Shown here one piece after another: positions 34,765 to 44,112 of a stretch of DNA of 64,000 bases. The translations under genes were made by a program, and so were the position numbers. The stretch comes from Haloferax mediterranei ATCC 33500 (GTDB lineage Archaea > Halobacteriota > Halobacteria > Halobacteriales > Haloferacaceae), in assembly GCF_000306765.2 (NCBI RefSeq), contig NC_017944.1, positions 434,001 to 498,000 of the forward strand. Direction: 5' to 3'. The first letter of the stretch is position 1. Each line of letters starts with the position of its first letter. The notes below the pieces were generated by a model. The model was not told the DNA's origin and ran no database searches. It saw only the letters and a program-made list of their open reading frames with translations.

Positions 34765-35763
34765 CGTTCCGCACCCACGACGCAACGACCGCAGAGGTAC
34801 AGATAATCAATTGATAGCAGTACCTTACGCTCGGGAAAGGTAGTTTCCGACTGGTAATAAACCGTTACACCAGTACCCTTGTAAGCATAGTGCACCAGCT
34901 GTATTAAAGAAAGCTCGTAACCGATGCCACACCCCGGGGCACTCCTAACGACAGGTGACTGGGCTACACCCCGAAACGGACGACTCAACAACGTTATTCT
35001 GTGTTCGGGTTGATGTAAGACACATAGTACAGTAATGCATTAAACCGATGATATGCATATACATTCGCCGGACTGTATGAAGTATCTTATGCCACTCTGC
35101 TTGGCCATCCGTTGGTTCGCCTTCTGGACGACGGTCGTGCCGCATCAGGATGCAGATAGTGGTTGGCGAGACCGTTGTCAAAACAAATGCCAACTAGTTT
35201 TGTTTTGTTACCACAATATCTGTTGAGTAGAATCGGCCTTCGATGTCGGGTCAATTGGGTGAAACGGTACCAACCCAAATGGTTGTATCTCCCGATTAGT
35301 TCACTGAGAAATACGATCTCGTGGGAACTGCATTTTCTATCAATGTCTATTGATATTTAGCTGAAATCCTTGCGTTAGGGGGAGTTCGGTTGGTGTGGCT
35401 CCGCCGGCCGAAAATTCATCTGAAAATGAATCAATTTTCTCAAACACACACCAACTACGTCCATGATTCCAGATTAGGTGGGCACGTTCGTCCTCACTAG
35501 AATTGTGTTTCTCATCCACAATTATGGATTTTCAGCGGTCGAATCGCGTGCTTGAAAATCGGATACCAGCCAAGAAGAGTCTACAGTAGGCAGTACTGGC
35601 TCAGTAGCGTTCGCTCGGTTAGGAGAACAGCTTTGCTCGGTATCTCGAGCCGTATGACTGCCAGTTTATCCTGCCGGGGTTGATATTCTTACGCAAGTGT
35701 GCGTCTACAGTCAACGACCGCGTCGCGGTTTAATAGCTATCCCGAGTCTGATAAAATGAGATT
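34765..35763. other. One-kilobase non-coding, AT-rich stretch at island edge
   Basis: No gene, RNA or transposase remnant is recognised. It contains small hairpins, such as attgtgtttctcatccacaat at about 35504-35524 and a gaaaattcat/atgaat..attttc stem near 35410-35440. It marks the right boundary of the acidic island. Confidence 0.45.
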
Positions 35764-36228
35764 ATGGCATCCGTGATTGCTGGTCTGGCAGGGGGCGTTG
35801 TTGCAACGATTGTTATGACTATCGTGATGATGATACTGGGCGATGGTGGGCCACCACCAACGGCGCGGCTCGTTTCGAAGGTCGCGGGAGGTGAGCCAGA
35901 GGATTACGCGATGCCCGGAATGGTGTTACACATAGCCTACGGCATCGTCGCTGGTGCCGTCTTTGCTGTCGGTGTTCCGTTGGTCGGCCTCGCTCTCAGC
36001 TCCACCATCGTTGCCGTCGGACTCGGCCTCGCTCTCAGCTCCACCATCGTTGCCGTCGGACTCGGCCTCGCTTACGGAATCCTCCTCATGGTCGGGGGAA
36101 TGGTATTCTGGATGCGGATGGTCATCGGGGCGGAACCCGACCGCGACATGATGACGATGTTCGGGACGGTCCACGTCGTCTACGGCGTCGTCCTCGGCGC
36201 GTTCCTCGGGGCCGGAATCCTCGCGTAA
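35764..36228 (+). CDS. Small multi-span membrane protein with internal 13-residue duplication
   Basis: A 154-residue protein of Gly/Ala/Val-rich membrane spans: VIAGLAGGVVATIVMTIVMM at the start, then MVLHIAYGIVAGAVFAVGV, a long LALSSTIVAVGLG segment, and VHVVYGVVLGAFLGAGILA at the end. Overall character fits a small haloarchaeal histidine-poor membrane protein of DUF type; no exact family. The segment LALSSTIVAVGLG is present twice in tandem because of a 39-bp DNA duplication, lengthening a membrane region. Confidence 0.72.
   Translation: MASVIAGLAGGVVATIVMTIVMMILGDGGPPPTARLVSKVAGGEPEDYAMPGMVLHIAYGIVAGAVFAVGVPLVGLALSSTIVAVGLGLALSSTIVAVGLGLAYGILLMVGGMVFWMRMVIGAEPDRDMMTMFGTVHVVYGVVLGAFLGAGILA
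35985..36062. repeat. Perfect 39-bp tandem duplication inside a gene
   Basis: Units 35985-36023 and 36024-36062 are identical and in frame (13 codons); a partial third start (cggcctcgct) follows. Identity at all positions shows the event is recent or maintained. Confidence 0.95.
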
Positions 36229-36297
36229 GGAGAGTGTCGATAGGTACCACTGTGTTCCGAAATCAGACACGGACTTACTACAACAATTCCAAGACAC

Positions 36298-36855
36298 ATG
36301 ACACGACTTCCGCTACTCGAATTAGACGACATCCCAGAGGAGTATCACCACCTGTTCAGTGACGACTACCTCGGCGACCGCCACATCTTCCGTGCGTGGG
36401 CGCACAATCCGGAAGTTCTCGAAGCCACGCTGGAGTATCTGAACACGCTGTACGACCAACTCGGAGACAGGCGCAAAGAACTCGTTATCCTCACCGTTGC
36501 GAAAGCTCGTGGCGCTCGCTACGAGTGGCACCAGCACGTCGACATCGCTCGTGGCAAGGGTGTCACGATTGAGGAGATGCAAGCAATCGGTGGCGGCGAT
36601 TTATCCACATTCGACGACGCTGAATTCGTCTTGCTCCAATACGCCCGTGCCGTCGAGTCAGGTACTGTGACTGATCAGATTCATACTGCGCTCACTCGAC
36701 ACTACTCACCGGCGGAGATCGTTGCACTCGGTCTTCTCGTGGACTTCTATGTCGGGCTGTGTAACTACATTGCCGCTGTCGACCTTCCGTTCGAGGGTGG
36801 TGAGTTCGTCGGGTGGGTCCCCGACGAGGAAGCCATCTCAGAACTCTTCGAGTAG
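36298..36855 (+). CDS. AhpD/carboxymuconolactone-decarboxylase-fold protein
   Basis: A 185-residue CMD-family protein: the core helix LVILTVAKARGARYEWHQHV carries the conserved E-x-x-H, and later FYVGLCNYIAAVDL closes the fold. The CxxC peroxidase motif of true AhpD is absent, so thiol peroxidase activity is unlikely. Proteins of this kind are often annotated as decarboxylases without proof. It follows the small membrane protein by 69 bp on the same strand and may be co-transcribed with it. Confidence 0.82.
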   Translation: MTRLPLLELDDIPEEYHHLFSDDYLGDRHIFRAWAHNPEVLEATLEYLNTLYDQLGDRRKELVILTVAKARGARYEWHQHVDIARGKGVTIEEMQAIGGGDLSTFDDAEFVLLQYARAVESGTVTDQIHTALTRHYSPAEIVALGLLVDFYVGLCNYIAAVDLPFEGGEFVGWVPDEEAISELFE

Positions 36856-36975
36856 TATCTGGTGAACAAGGACGACTACAACGAAAATTATGATTCGTGA
36901 CGGTGGATTCTCATCGGCCATTTTGAACTGCGACAATAGTACTCAACGCACCCGTAGACAGAGAGATACAGAACG

Positions 36976-37965
36976 ATGACCAAAAACCAAACCGTCGTAC
37001 TTAGTGGATTCGTCGGTGTTTTCGGGCTATTCGCCGTATCGTTTTTGAACGGGTCGGCCGGGCTCGAAGCCATCGACATTGTGCTATAGACCTTTCCCAC
37101 ACTAGCTGACTTCCCAACGAAGCAGTTCCTCGCGCACTGGTGGGTATTCCCAGCGTCAATCATCTTTTCGATGGTTGCACTTTCATCGGGTGTCTCGGGG
37201 GCGCTATTCTTTAGCCCGTTTTTCATGCTGGTCGTCGGCCTCTCACCCTCGCAAGCGATTGGGGCTGGACTGTTGACCGAAGTGTTCGGAATGGGGAACG
37301 GCCTATTAAATTACGTGCGCCAACGGGTTGTCGACTACGCCACTGCGAAGTGGCTACTCCTCGGTGCAGTGCCCGCGGTCGTGAGCGGGGCGCTCGCCGC
37401 TCACTTCGTTCCCACGACGCTGCTCACGGTCGTATTCGGAATCGGACTGCTCGTATTAGGTGGTTTCCTCGTGTATTACGACCCACCGGAAGAATGCGTT
37501 CCGGGCGAGTGCGAAGGCGCATTTCTCGAAGAAAAGAACTCCGGCCGTGGAGAAACTGTTATCGAGACGACCGACGGTGAGACGTTCACGTACGATACCT
37601 GCTGGCGACCACCCGGGGTCGGCCTCGCCACCGCCGGTGGGTTCATCACGGGCCTCATCAGTGCCGGACTCCCCGAAGTAACGACCACACAGTTAATCGT
37701 CCGATGTCGGCTACCGCCTCGGGTTGCAGTTGCGACGAGTGTATTTGTCCTTGCAATCGCCGCAATCGCTGGTGCGGCCGTCCACGCACTCGCTGCTACT
37801 CCGGTGTGGTATGTTGTCGCCTGGTCGATTCCTGGTGTCCTTATTGGTGGCACCATCGGTACACGGGTCGGGAAGTACGTTCCGAGTGAGCTTATGGAAC
37901 CGGCGCTCGGGGTGGTTTTCGCGATTGTCGGCGTAATCGTGCTCGGAAGCGAACTTCTCGCGTAG
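36976..37965 (+). pseudogene. TauE/SafE-type permease interrupted by in-frame TAG
   Basis: Reading from ATG 36976 (MTKNQTVVLSGFVGVFGLFA) the frame is open to a TAG at 37087-37089, then continues in the same frame through FLAHWWVFPASIIFSMVALS to the stop at 37963-37965. The second part has the TauE/SafE pattern: repeated membrane spans and the segments GVSGALFFSPFF and GLISAGLPEVTTTQL. Such proteins export sulfite or other organosulfur anions. The N-terminal portion before and after TAG reads like one membrane protein, so a single base change explains the break. Alternatives: reinitiation at 37171 with loss of the first span, readthrough, or a sequencing error. Confidence 0.75.
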
Positions 37966-38082
37966 GGGGGTGTTCAAACGCGAACAAGATTGGCTACAAC
38001 GAGTTGACTGACGTCGTTGTGTCCCTGCGTTACACACCCGATATACCACTATACGCTCTGGCTACGTTGGGTCTGCACACGT

Positions 38083-38946
38083 ATGTCTTCCGAAGCGTTC
38101 GATCTCACCGAGCCAGAACTAACCGCCGACGACCTGCTTGTTCTCGACGACCCACACTTCGGTCCCGAAACCACGGCCGTCGTGACGGGGGCTGCATCGG
38201 GTATTGGTCAGGCGACTGCGGTTGCCTTGGCCGCGAATGGAATCTCGGTTATCGGTGCCGACATCGACGAGGAGGGTCTCGAAGAGACAATCGACATCGC
38301 TGCTGACGTCGACGCGTCAGGCACGGTCCATCCAGTGACCACCGACCTCACTGACGACGCTGACGTCGAGACGATGGTCGAGGCTGCGGCCGAGCACGGA
38401 GAGCTCAGATACGTCGCAAACATCGCCGGAATGCAACACATCGCGTCGATTCCGGAGTTCCCAATGGAGAAGTACGACCTCCTTCTGGACGTTATGTTGC
38501 GCGCACCGTTTCTAACAGCGAAGCACGCGATGCCGCACATCCGTGAGACGGACGACGGTGCCGGTGCCATCGGCAACATGTCTTCGGTGCACGGTCACTA
38601 CGCGACCCAAGACAAGCCCGCGTACATCACTGCGAAGCACGGTCTCGAGGGACTCACCCGAGCCATCGCTGCCGAGGGCGAGGGGACGCTTCGAGGCTTT
38701 TCAGTCAGCGTCGGGTACGTCCTCACCCCGTTGATGGTAAATCAAATCGAAGACACGGCCGAGGAGCGAGGTATCTCCAAACGGGAGGTCGTCGAGGACG
38801 TAATGCTCGGACAGGCCCGCACCAAGGAGATGATGACACCCGCCGAGGTTGCAAACCTCTTCGTGTTCGGGTTCTCCAGCCACGGCAAGCATCTCAACGG
38901 CGGCGACTTGCTCTGGGATGGGGGGTACACGACGACCTATGAGTAA
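38083..38946 (+). CDS. bdhA: 3-hydroxybutyrate dehydrogenase (SDR)
   Basis: Start at 38083 (MSSEAFDLTE) instead of 38017. 287 residues with the SDR cofactor loop TGAASGIG at 35-42, catalytic Ser near 167-168, and YxxxK as Tyr181/Lys185 (YITAKHG). GADIDEEGL after the second strand carries an acidic residue, which favours NAD over NADP. Similarity to 3-hydroxybutyrate dehydrogenase (oxidising (R)-3HB to acetoacetate) is supported by the LTPLMVNQIED region and by its neighbour, a patatin-like gene, the arrangement reported for PHA mobilisation in Haloferax mediterranei. Confidence 0.82.
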   Translation: MSSEAFDLTEPELTADDLLVLDDPHFGPETTAVVTGAASGIGQATAVALAANGISVIGADIDEEGLEETIDIAADVDASGTVHPVTTDLTDDADVETMVEAAAEHGELRYVANIAGMQHIASIPEFPMEKYDLLLDVMLRAPFLTAKHAMPHIRETDDGAGAIGNMSSVHGHYATQDKPAYITAKHGLEGLTRAIAAEGEGTLRGFSVSVGYVLTPLMVNQIEDTAEERGISKREVVEDVMLGQARTKEMMTPAEVANLFVFGFSSHGKHLNGGDLLWDGGYTTTYE

Positions 38947-39006
38947 ATCACACGACAATCTATGGACAAATCATACGATAACCTATGAATGAATTGCACA
39001 ACGACT
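38938..39006. repeat. Three degenerate 23-bp repeats between bdhA and the patatin gene
   Basis: Units 38938-38960, 38961-38983 and 38984-39006 each begin tatg and contain an aaat/gaat-cacacgac-like core. The real start tatgagtgag at 39007 is the fourth in register, so ATG triplets fall at 38939, 38962, 38985 and 39008. Confidence 0.75.
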
Positions 39007-39007
39007 T

Positions 39008-39973
39008 ATGAGTGAGACCGATTCCACGAAAGTCGCGATTGCCTGTCAAGGCGGCGGCAGTCACACGGCATTCACCGCAGGCGTACTGCAGGAGTTACTC
39101 CGCGAATGGAACGACGAGTACGAGCTAGTCGGCATCAGCGGAACGTCCGGCGGTGCGTTCAACGCACTCGCAGTGTGGTACGGCCTCGTCACGGCCGACG
39201 CGGAACATTCCATCGAACTTCTCGACGCACTCTGGGGGGACCTCGCCGCGGACACCATTCCAGATAGGATCACCAACGACTGGGTTGTCGGATGGCACCA
39301 CATGGAGAGCAACGGCTACCCGTTCCCACAATTTAGCCCCTACCAGCTACCGGGGTCACAGCTCGGTAAAAATCGTATCAAGCGCGTCCTCAACCGTCAC
39401 ATCGACTTCGATTCGGTGCCCGATCTCTGTGGCCGTGAGACTCCCGAACTCGTGGTGGGGACGGTCAACATCAACGCTGGCGAGTTCGAGACGTTCACGA
39501 ACGAGGACGTAACTCCCGAGGCGGTACTTGCCAGCGCAGCCGTCCCGAACCTCTTCGAAGCCGTCGAAATAAACGGCCACTACCACTGGGACGGGCTATT
39601 CAGCCAAAATCCACCTATCAGTGACCTTGTGGTCGCCGATGTGGAGCGCAAACCCGAAGAGCTGTGGGTGATTCAAATCAATCCCCAGACGCGGGCAGAA
39701 GAACCAACCTCGCTCGAGGAAATCGCCGACCGACGGAACGAATTATCAGGGAACATCTCGCTGAACCAAGAGCTTCGGGCCGTCGAGCGCGTCAACGAAT
39801 GGATCGACGAAGGGCATCTCTCCAAAAGCGACTTCAAAAAGATCGAAACCCACCGGATCCAGATGGGACGCGAATACCATTGCTCTACGAAGGTCGACAG
39901 AAGTCCGGCGTTCTTACAGGAGCTAATGGACCTGGGTGAACAACGGGCATCGGAATTTCAGGCGAGTAAATAG
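39008..39973 (+). CDS. phaZh1: Patatin-like PHA depolymerase candidate
   Basis: A 321-residue patatin. The oxyanion region is GGGSHTAFTAG, the nucleophile Ser47 lies in GTSGG (residues 45-49), and Asp195 in HWDGLFS completes the Ser-Asp dyad. In Haloferax mediterranei the PHA-granule-bound patatin PhaZh1 degrades native PHA and is encoded next to bdhA; this gene has the same neighbour 62 bp upstream. So degradation to 3HB and then acetoacetate is the likely joint function. A phospholipase role remains possible, since the two cannot be separated by motifs alone. Confidence 0.8.
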   Translation: MSETDSTKVAIACQGGGSHTAFTAGVLQELLREWNDEYELVGISGTSGGAFNALAVWYGLVTADAEHSIELLDALWGDLAADTIPDRITNDWVVGWHHMESNGYPFPQFSPYQLPGSQLGKNRIKRVLNRHIDFDSVPDLCGRETPELVVGTVNINAGEFETFTNEDVTPEAVLASAAVPNLFEAVEINGHYHWDGLFSQNPPISDLVVADVERKPEELWVIQINPQTRAEEPTSLEEIADRRNELSGNISLNQELRAVERVNEWIDEGHLSKSDFKKIETHRIQMGREYHCSTKVDRSPAFLQELMDLGEQRASEFQASK

Positions 39974-40007
39974 CTCACGGTGGTGCTCCGGGATAGACGG
40001 AAGCCGA

Positions 40008-41369
40008 TTAGTTCGGCACGTCCCGGAACGCAGCCTCGACCACCTTACTCAACGTCGGGTGCGCATGGATGGTGCCAGCAACGTCGTCAATAGAAAGGTC
40101 GTGTCGCATCGCGACAACGGCCTCGTGAAGCAGCGCCGACGCTTCGTATCCAATGGCATGAGTTCCCAGTATCTCCCCATCGGGAGCGGCAAGGACCTTC
40201 ATGAAACCCTCCTCTAGCTTTTTCGCCCGTCCCATCGCCGAGTCGGCGAATGATGCCCGACCGACGACGTACTCCGTTCTTTCTTCCTCGAGGTCCTCCC
40301 CTGTCGCGCCGACGCCCGCGATCTGCGGGTTGGTGAAGATCGTGTGGGGCATCGCCGAGAAGTCAATGACCCTGCGCTCGTCGTGGACGACGTTCGCTAC
40401 CGTGTGGCGAGTCTCGTAGTCACCGGCGTGTTTGAACAAGGCGTTGCCAGCGACGTCACCCTGTGCCCACACGTTTTCGGCGCTCGTCTCTAGATACTCG
40501 TTCGTCTGGACGAATCCCCGGTCGTCGGTCTCGATACCCGCCGCGTCGATGCCCAAGTTGTCGCTGTTGGGTCGACGTCCGAGTGCAACGAGTACCTCGC
40601 TTCCTTCGACGGTCAGTTCCGAACCTGCCTCGGTTTCGGCGTGGACCGCATAACGGCCACTGCGCTCCTCGACAGCAGTCACACGGTGACCGGTGTAGAC
40701 ATCGTGGCGCTCGGACGCGATTTCTGTGAACGCTGCGGCAATGTCGTCGTCTTCCCGAGGGACCAGCGAATCCATCATCTCGACGATTGTGACTTCGGTT
40801 CCAACCGACTGGAAGAAATAGCCTAATTCGACCGCGATGTAGCCCCCACCGAGAATAACGAGGCTTTCGGGTGGTTGTCGAAGGTAGAGGGCATCCTGGC
40901 TCGTGAGATAGTCGATGTCGTCGAGACCGTCGATTGGGGGGACAACCGGCCGACTTCCGGTCGCGACGACTATCTTTTTGGCGGTGACGTTTTCGCCCCC
41001 GAGTTTGATTGTCCGCTCGTCAACGAACTCAGTGTATTCCTTAAATAGTGTCAGCTGCTCGATTTCTCGGTACCGTGCTTCCATGTCCTCGCTGATTCCA
41101 CCGAGCAGGTCGTCCATCTCGTTGACGACAGCGGTGTGGTCGATTCCGTTGAAGGTTGCGTCCACGTGGAACCGCTCGGCATCTTGAACGTGATTCGCTG
41201 CATTTGCTGCCTGAATCAACATCTTCGAGGGATTGCACCCCCGGTTCAGACACGTTCCACCTAACGGTCCCGGTTCTACCAGAGCAGTGTCGAGACCCGC
41301 GTTAGCAGCCGCCGCGGCGACGTTGTTACCCGTTCCACCACCGATGACAATCACATCAAAATCAGCCAT
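40008..41369 (-). CDS. Dihydrolipoamide-dehydrogenase-like flavoprotein
   Basis: 453 residues of the class I pyridine-nucleotide disulfide oxidoreductase type. The FAD loop is VIGGGTGNN at 8-16, the redox disulfide is Cys40/Cys45 in GGTCLNRGCNPSK, and the NAD loop is LGGGYIAVELG. The C-terminal HAHPTLSKVVEAA supplies the active-site His-Glu of the partner subunit. The GGGTGNN form of the FAD loop differs from the GxGxxG of the classic E3, suggesting a specialised member such as an Lpd-like or mercuric-reductase-like enzyme. No 2-oxoacid dehydrogenase genes are adjacent. It converges with the patatin gene. Confidence 0.85.
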   Translation of the reverse strand: MADFDVIVIGGGTGNNVAAAAANAGLDTALVEPGPLGGTCLNRGCNPSKMLIQAANAANHVQDAERFHVDATFNGIDHTAVVNEMDDLLGGISEDMEARYREIEQLTLFKEYTEFVDERTIKLGGENVTAKKIVVATGSRPVVPPIDGLDDIDYLTSQDALYLRQPPESLVILGGGYIAVELGYFFQSVGTEVTIVEMMDSLVPREDDDIAAAFTEIASERHDVYTGHRVTAVEERSGRYAVHAETEAGSELTVEGSEVLVALGRRPNSDNLGIDAAGIETDDRGFVQTNEYLETSAENVWAQGDVAGNALFKHAGDYETRHTVANVVHDERRVIDFSAMPHTIFTNPQIAGVGATGEDLEEERTEYVVGRASFADSAMGRAKKLEEGFMKVLAAPDGEILGTHAIGYEASALLHEAVVAMRHDLSIDDVAGTIHAHPTLSKVVEAAFRDVPN

Positions 41370-41507
41370 GTGTTCAACAGTAACAGTATCCGTGGTAAAG
41401 TATCTCGGTCGGTAGTTCGTCTCACTTGCACGGACGTACGTGTTCTCGAAACCAGTTGTGGGAGGTAAGCTAGGGGGCTGCGATTCGGCCAGTTCGGTCG
41501 GGGGTGG

Positions 41508-42110
41508 CTACTGTTGGTTTTTCGGAAACGACTCCCAGAACACGTCCGGCAGTTTTCGGTCAGGGTTTTCTTCGAGATAATCCTGTTTGGCCAGATTCGC
41601 CTCCTCGATGAGTGACGCCGCCTCCCCAGCCCAGATGTAGAACCCGAGTAACGTCTTGTGACGCATCCGCTCAAGGTCGACCGAGTGATACACGTTGACG
41701 ACACCACCTCCCTCCCGGTTCAGTTCTGACCGACGAAGCAGGCCGAGTTCGACCAGTTTGTTCAGGTAACGCGTCATCGTGCTTCGGTCGTATCCGAGCG
41801 TTTCTGCAACCTCGCTTGCCGAGAGTGGTCCCTCACCGATGACACACAGACAGATGTCCAGACCGGCTTTCGGAAGCCCGAAGGCTTGGAGAAGCACCTG
41901 TCGGATATCCGGTGGCTTGACACTCATCGTACAGTCGGTTACCCGCTGCATCGGTTCACCGTGACAGGATATCGGCGAATCGTCGCGCCCGAGAGCGAGA
42001 ACGACGCTCCCGCAGTCGGGACACTCGAAGAGGTCGTACCGACTGGACGAGGGGTCGTACTGAATTTCCTCAGTGGTCCCCGCGTATTGACTGCGTTCTC
42101 CCTCAGACAT
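41508..42110 (-). CDS. Zinc-ribbon helix-turn-helix regulator (MarR/TrmB-like HTH)
   Basis: Start placed at 42110 (MSEGERSQYAG); the upstream ATG at 42140 is possible. The N-terminal zinc ribbon is FECPDCGSVVL plus CHGEPMQRV, which lacks a clear fourth Cys in the usual spot. The HTH is ASEVAETLGYDRSTMTRYLN with following LVELGLLRRS. 200 residues. It probably regulates nearby genes; divergent organisation with the flavoprotein is not seen, as both are minus strand. Confidence 0.82.
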   Translation of the reverse strand: MSEGERSQYAGTTEEIQYDPSSSRYDLFECPDCGSVVLALGRDDSPISCHGEPMQRVTDCTMSVKPPDIRQVLLQAFGLPKAGLDICLCVIGEGPLSASEVAETLGYDRSTMTRYLNKLVELGLLRRSELNREGGGVVNVYHSVDLERMRHKTLLGFYIWAGEAASLIEEANLAKQDYLEENPDRKLPDVFWESFPKNQQ

Positions 42111-42185
42111 TGGCGTCCAGTACCTCCATTTGGATGACATTTAGCAGGAATCCAGATAAGTGCTTGCCAACCTCATTTAGTTGAA

Positions 42186-42970
42186 TCAAATCGAGTCACT
42201 CAGCGTGAGTTGTTTACTCTCGTTCTCAGTCCCGGCTTGGTTTCGGAACCAGCCCCGCGGCGAATTCTTGATTAGCCGACTTCTGCGCGGTGTGGAATCC
42301 CGCTCGCGGCTGATTTGTTGATACCGAACGCCTCTGCGAGTTCGGTAAGCGTACAGCCTCGGGGGTTATCATAGGCCCCGTTTGACTGCCTCGGTGATGA
42401 ACTCCTGTTGGCGGTCCGTGAGTAGCTCATTCGAATCGCGTGATTGCGTCAACGACTGGACCCGAGACGGAATGCCAGCGGCCGCTAACTCGTCGGTGAA
42501 CTGCGATAGTTGCTCGTTCGAGGCCATCAGCTCGGTGTGTAGCCACCCACCTTGCATTCGGGCGGGAAGATCCGGAGGCGTTCCAGACGCCCGGTTCGCA
42601 CGATGCCCCTCCGAGACTGGCGTCATCGCTCGGAGTAACACCGTTTGCTCGTCGGTGTGTAGTACGTCATACGAGCGCACCTCCGGAGCGTCGTCGAAGC
42701 GTCGAACGATAGCGTCCGTATCCGGTCCCTGAATTTCGAGGGCCCCAAGCAGGTCAGCGTCGTGGGATGACTCGCCAGCAGTTTGAACTCGGTCGACAGG
42801 TCAGCCAGCCAATCCTCCGACACTGCCGGGTTGAATTTCAGGCGTACACGGAGCAGAGTGAGTCCCGACGTGCAACGTAAGTATGTATAGTGGAGGCCCT
42901 GGGTAGTGTCGTCGGTTAGTACTCCCCGCACCGAGAACCCCGCTGTAACGAGCGGCGCTGAAACGCCCAC
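42186..42970 (-). pseudogene. Decayed Bat/HTH-10 family regulator
   Basis: Pieces of one gene in different frames. The 5' frame reads VRLKFNPAVSEDWLADLSTE; after a shift near 42770 it continues DADLLGALEIQGPDTDAIVR and into RSYDVLHTDEQTVLLRAM; it reaches LLTDRQQEFITEAVKRG. There a 1-nt change in a ggggcc run near 42378 causes a stop, but the next frame reads YDNPRGCTLTELAEAFGINK and SAASGI, and a third shift restores AEGRLIK. These are the conserved HTH-10 signature segments in order. At least three frameshifts make it non-functional. Confidence 0.8.
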
Positions 42971-43014
42971 TGGGCACTGATTATTGCGTGAAAATCAGAG
43001 GATGACTGTTATTG

Positions 43015-44112
43015 TTAGCAGTCGCACTCGAAGTGCATCGCCCAGCTTCCGCCATCGAAGGGTGTTCCTTTCCCCCACGCTGTCTCCTCACCGTCGCCAC
43101 TGATACACTGCACACTGACAGCGTCGAGGAACATCCCAAGCGAGTCGGAACCTCCAGTCTCGATGAATTCGAGTTTCGTGAGGTCACTCGGAGACGCTAC
43201 GACCAGCACTTCGTCAGTCCAAACTGTGTTTTCGTTTTCACTCCCGTCTGCCGAGTGAGTGTTAACTACTGTTCCATCCCACTTAACCTGAAGTCTGTTG
43301 TCATCGTGACCTGGTCGAGGCGACCACGAGTATTTGATTTGGCAGTACGGGGAACCTGATGTATCCAACTCTTGGAAGATTTTGACCGACGCCGGTTCAT
43401 TGTTCAGACTTCCACCGGGTCCGTCCCAGTCTGTGTCGAGTTCGGCGTGTTGGTTACCATCAGCGGGGTCCCAGTCATTCACGCCGCCATGGAGTTCGAG
43501 GTGAGGTGTAGTTGGCCTCGTCTGGCCCTCGAACGTCGTACTGCCGTCAAACCATTCAACAGCCCATCCTAATCCGTCGGTTCCGGAGTCGAAGATATCC
43601 CACTCTTGGTCTGTGGTAACGGCGGGGGACTCGAATCCACCGTTCGTGACGAGTTCCAAGCCGTCGACGGGTAAGACGACCGCGTGAGCTGCGATTGGCT
43701 TCCCACACTTTCCAGTGTATCTCGTTTCTCCGCTTGGAACCGTGACAGATTTCACTGGCGGACTGAACGACTCCTGATGCTCGAACTGGCCGACTTTGGG
43801 ATTTCCGCCACCCGTGATCGGAATCGGGTCACCATTCTCGTCCACATGGAGGTGAATCTGGGTGATGACCCAGCCGGATGTTGTTGTATACTTGACGTCT
43901 CCGTTCTTGAATACCTTGACACTCCCTACATCCACCGTCTGATCCGCAAGCAACTCCTTTTCACAGAGTTCCGTGGGCGTAGTCGCTGCCACTTGTCCTG
44001 TGAGTGCAGGCACTCCAACGGTGAACGCTCCTGCCGTAGCTCCGACACCTTTGAGGACAGTTCGACGGCCGATTCCAGGCGCACTGTTAGCCGCTCCGCT
44101 CTTGCGAGTCAT
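43015..44112 (-). CDS. Tat-exported protein with DUF642-like carbohydrate-binding module
   Basis: A 365-residue protein with a twin-Arg signal (GIGRRTVLKGVGATAGAFTV). The middle starts ELVTNGGFESPAVTTDQEWD and continues with GLGWAVEWFD, HLELHGGVNDWDPADGNQHA and YSWSPRPGHDDNRLQV, the layout of galactose-binding-like DUF642 modules. It ends MHFECDC with two Cys. It may bind polysaccharide on the cell surface or in the medium. The signal peptide region is preceded by an AT-rich leader. Confidence 0.78.
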   Translation of the reverse strand: MTRKSGAANSAPGIGRRTVLKGVGATAGAFTVGVPALTGQVAATTPTELCEKELLADQTVDVGSVKVFKNGDVKYTTTSGWVITQIHLHVDENGDPIPITGGGNPKVGQFEHQESFSPPVKSVTVPSGETRYTGKCGKPIAAHAVVLPVDGLELVTNGGFESPAVTTDQEWDIFDSGTDGLGWAVEWFDGSTTFEGQTRPTTPHLELHGGVNDWDPADGNQHAELDTDWDGPGGSLNNEPASVKIFQELDTSGSPYCQIKYSWSPRPGHDDNRLQVKWDGTVVNTHSADGSENENTVWTDEVLVVASPSDLTKLEFIETGGSDSLGMFLDAVSVQCISGDGEETAWGKGTPFDGGSWAMHFECDC

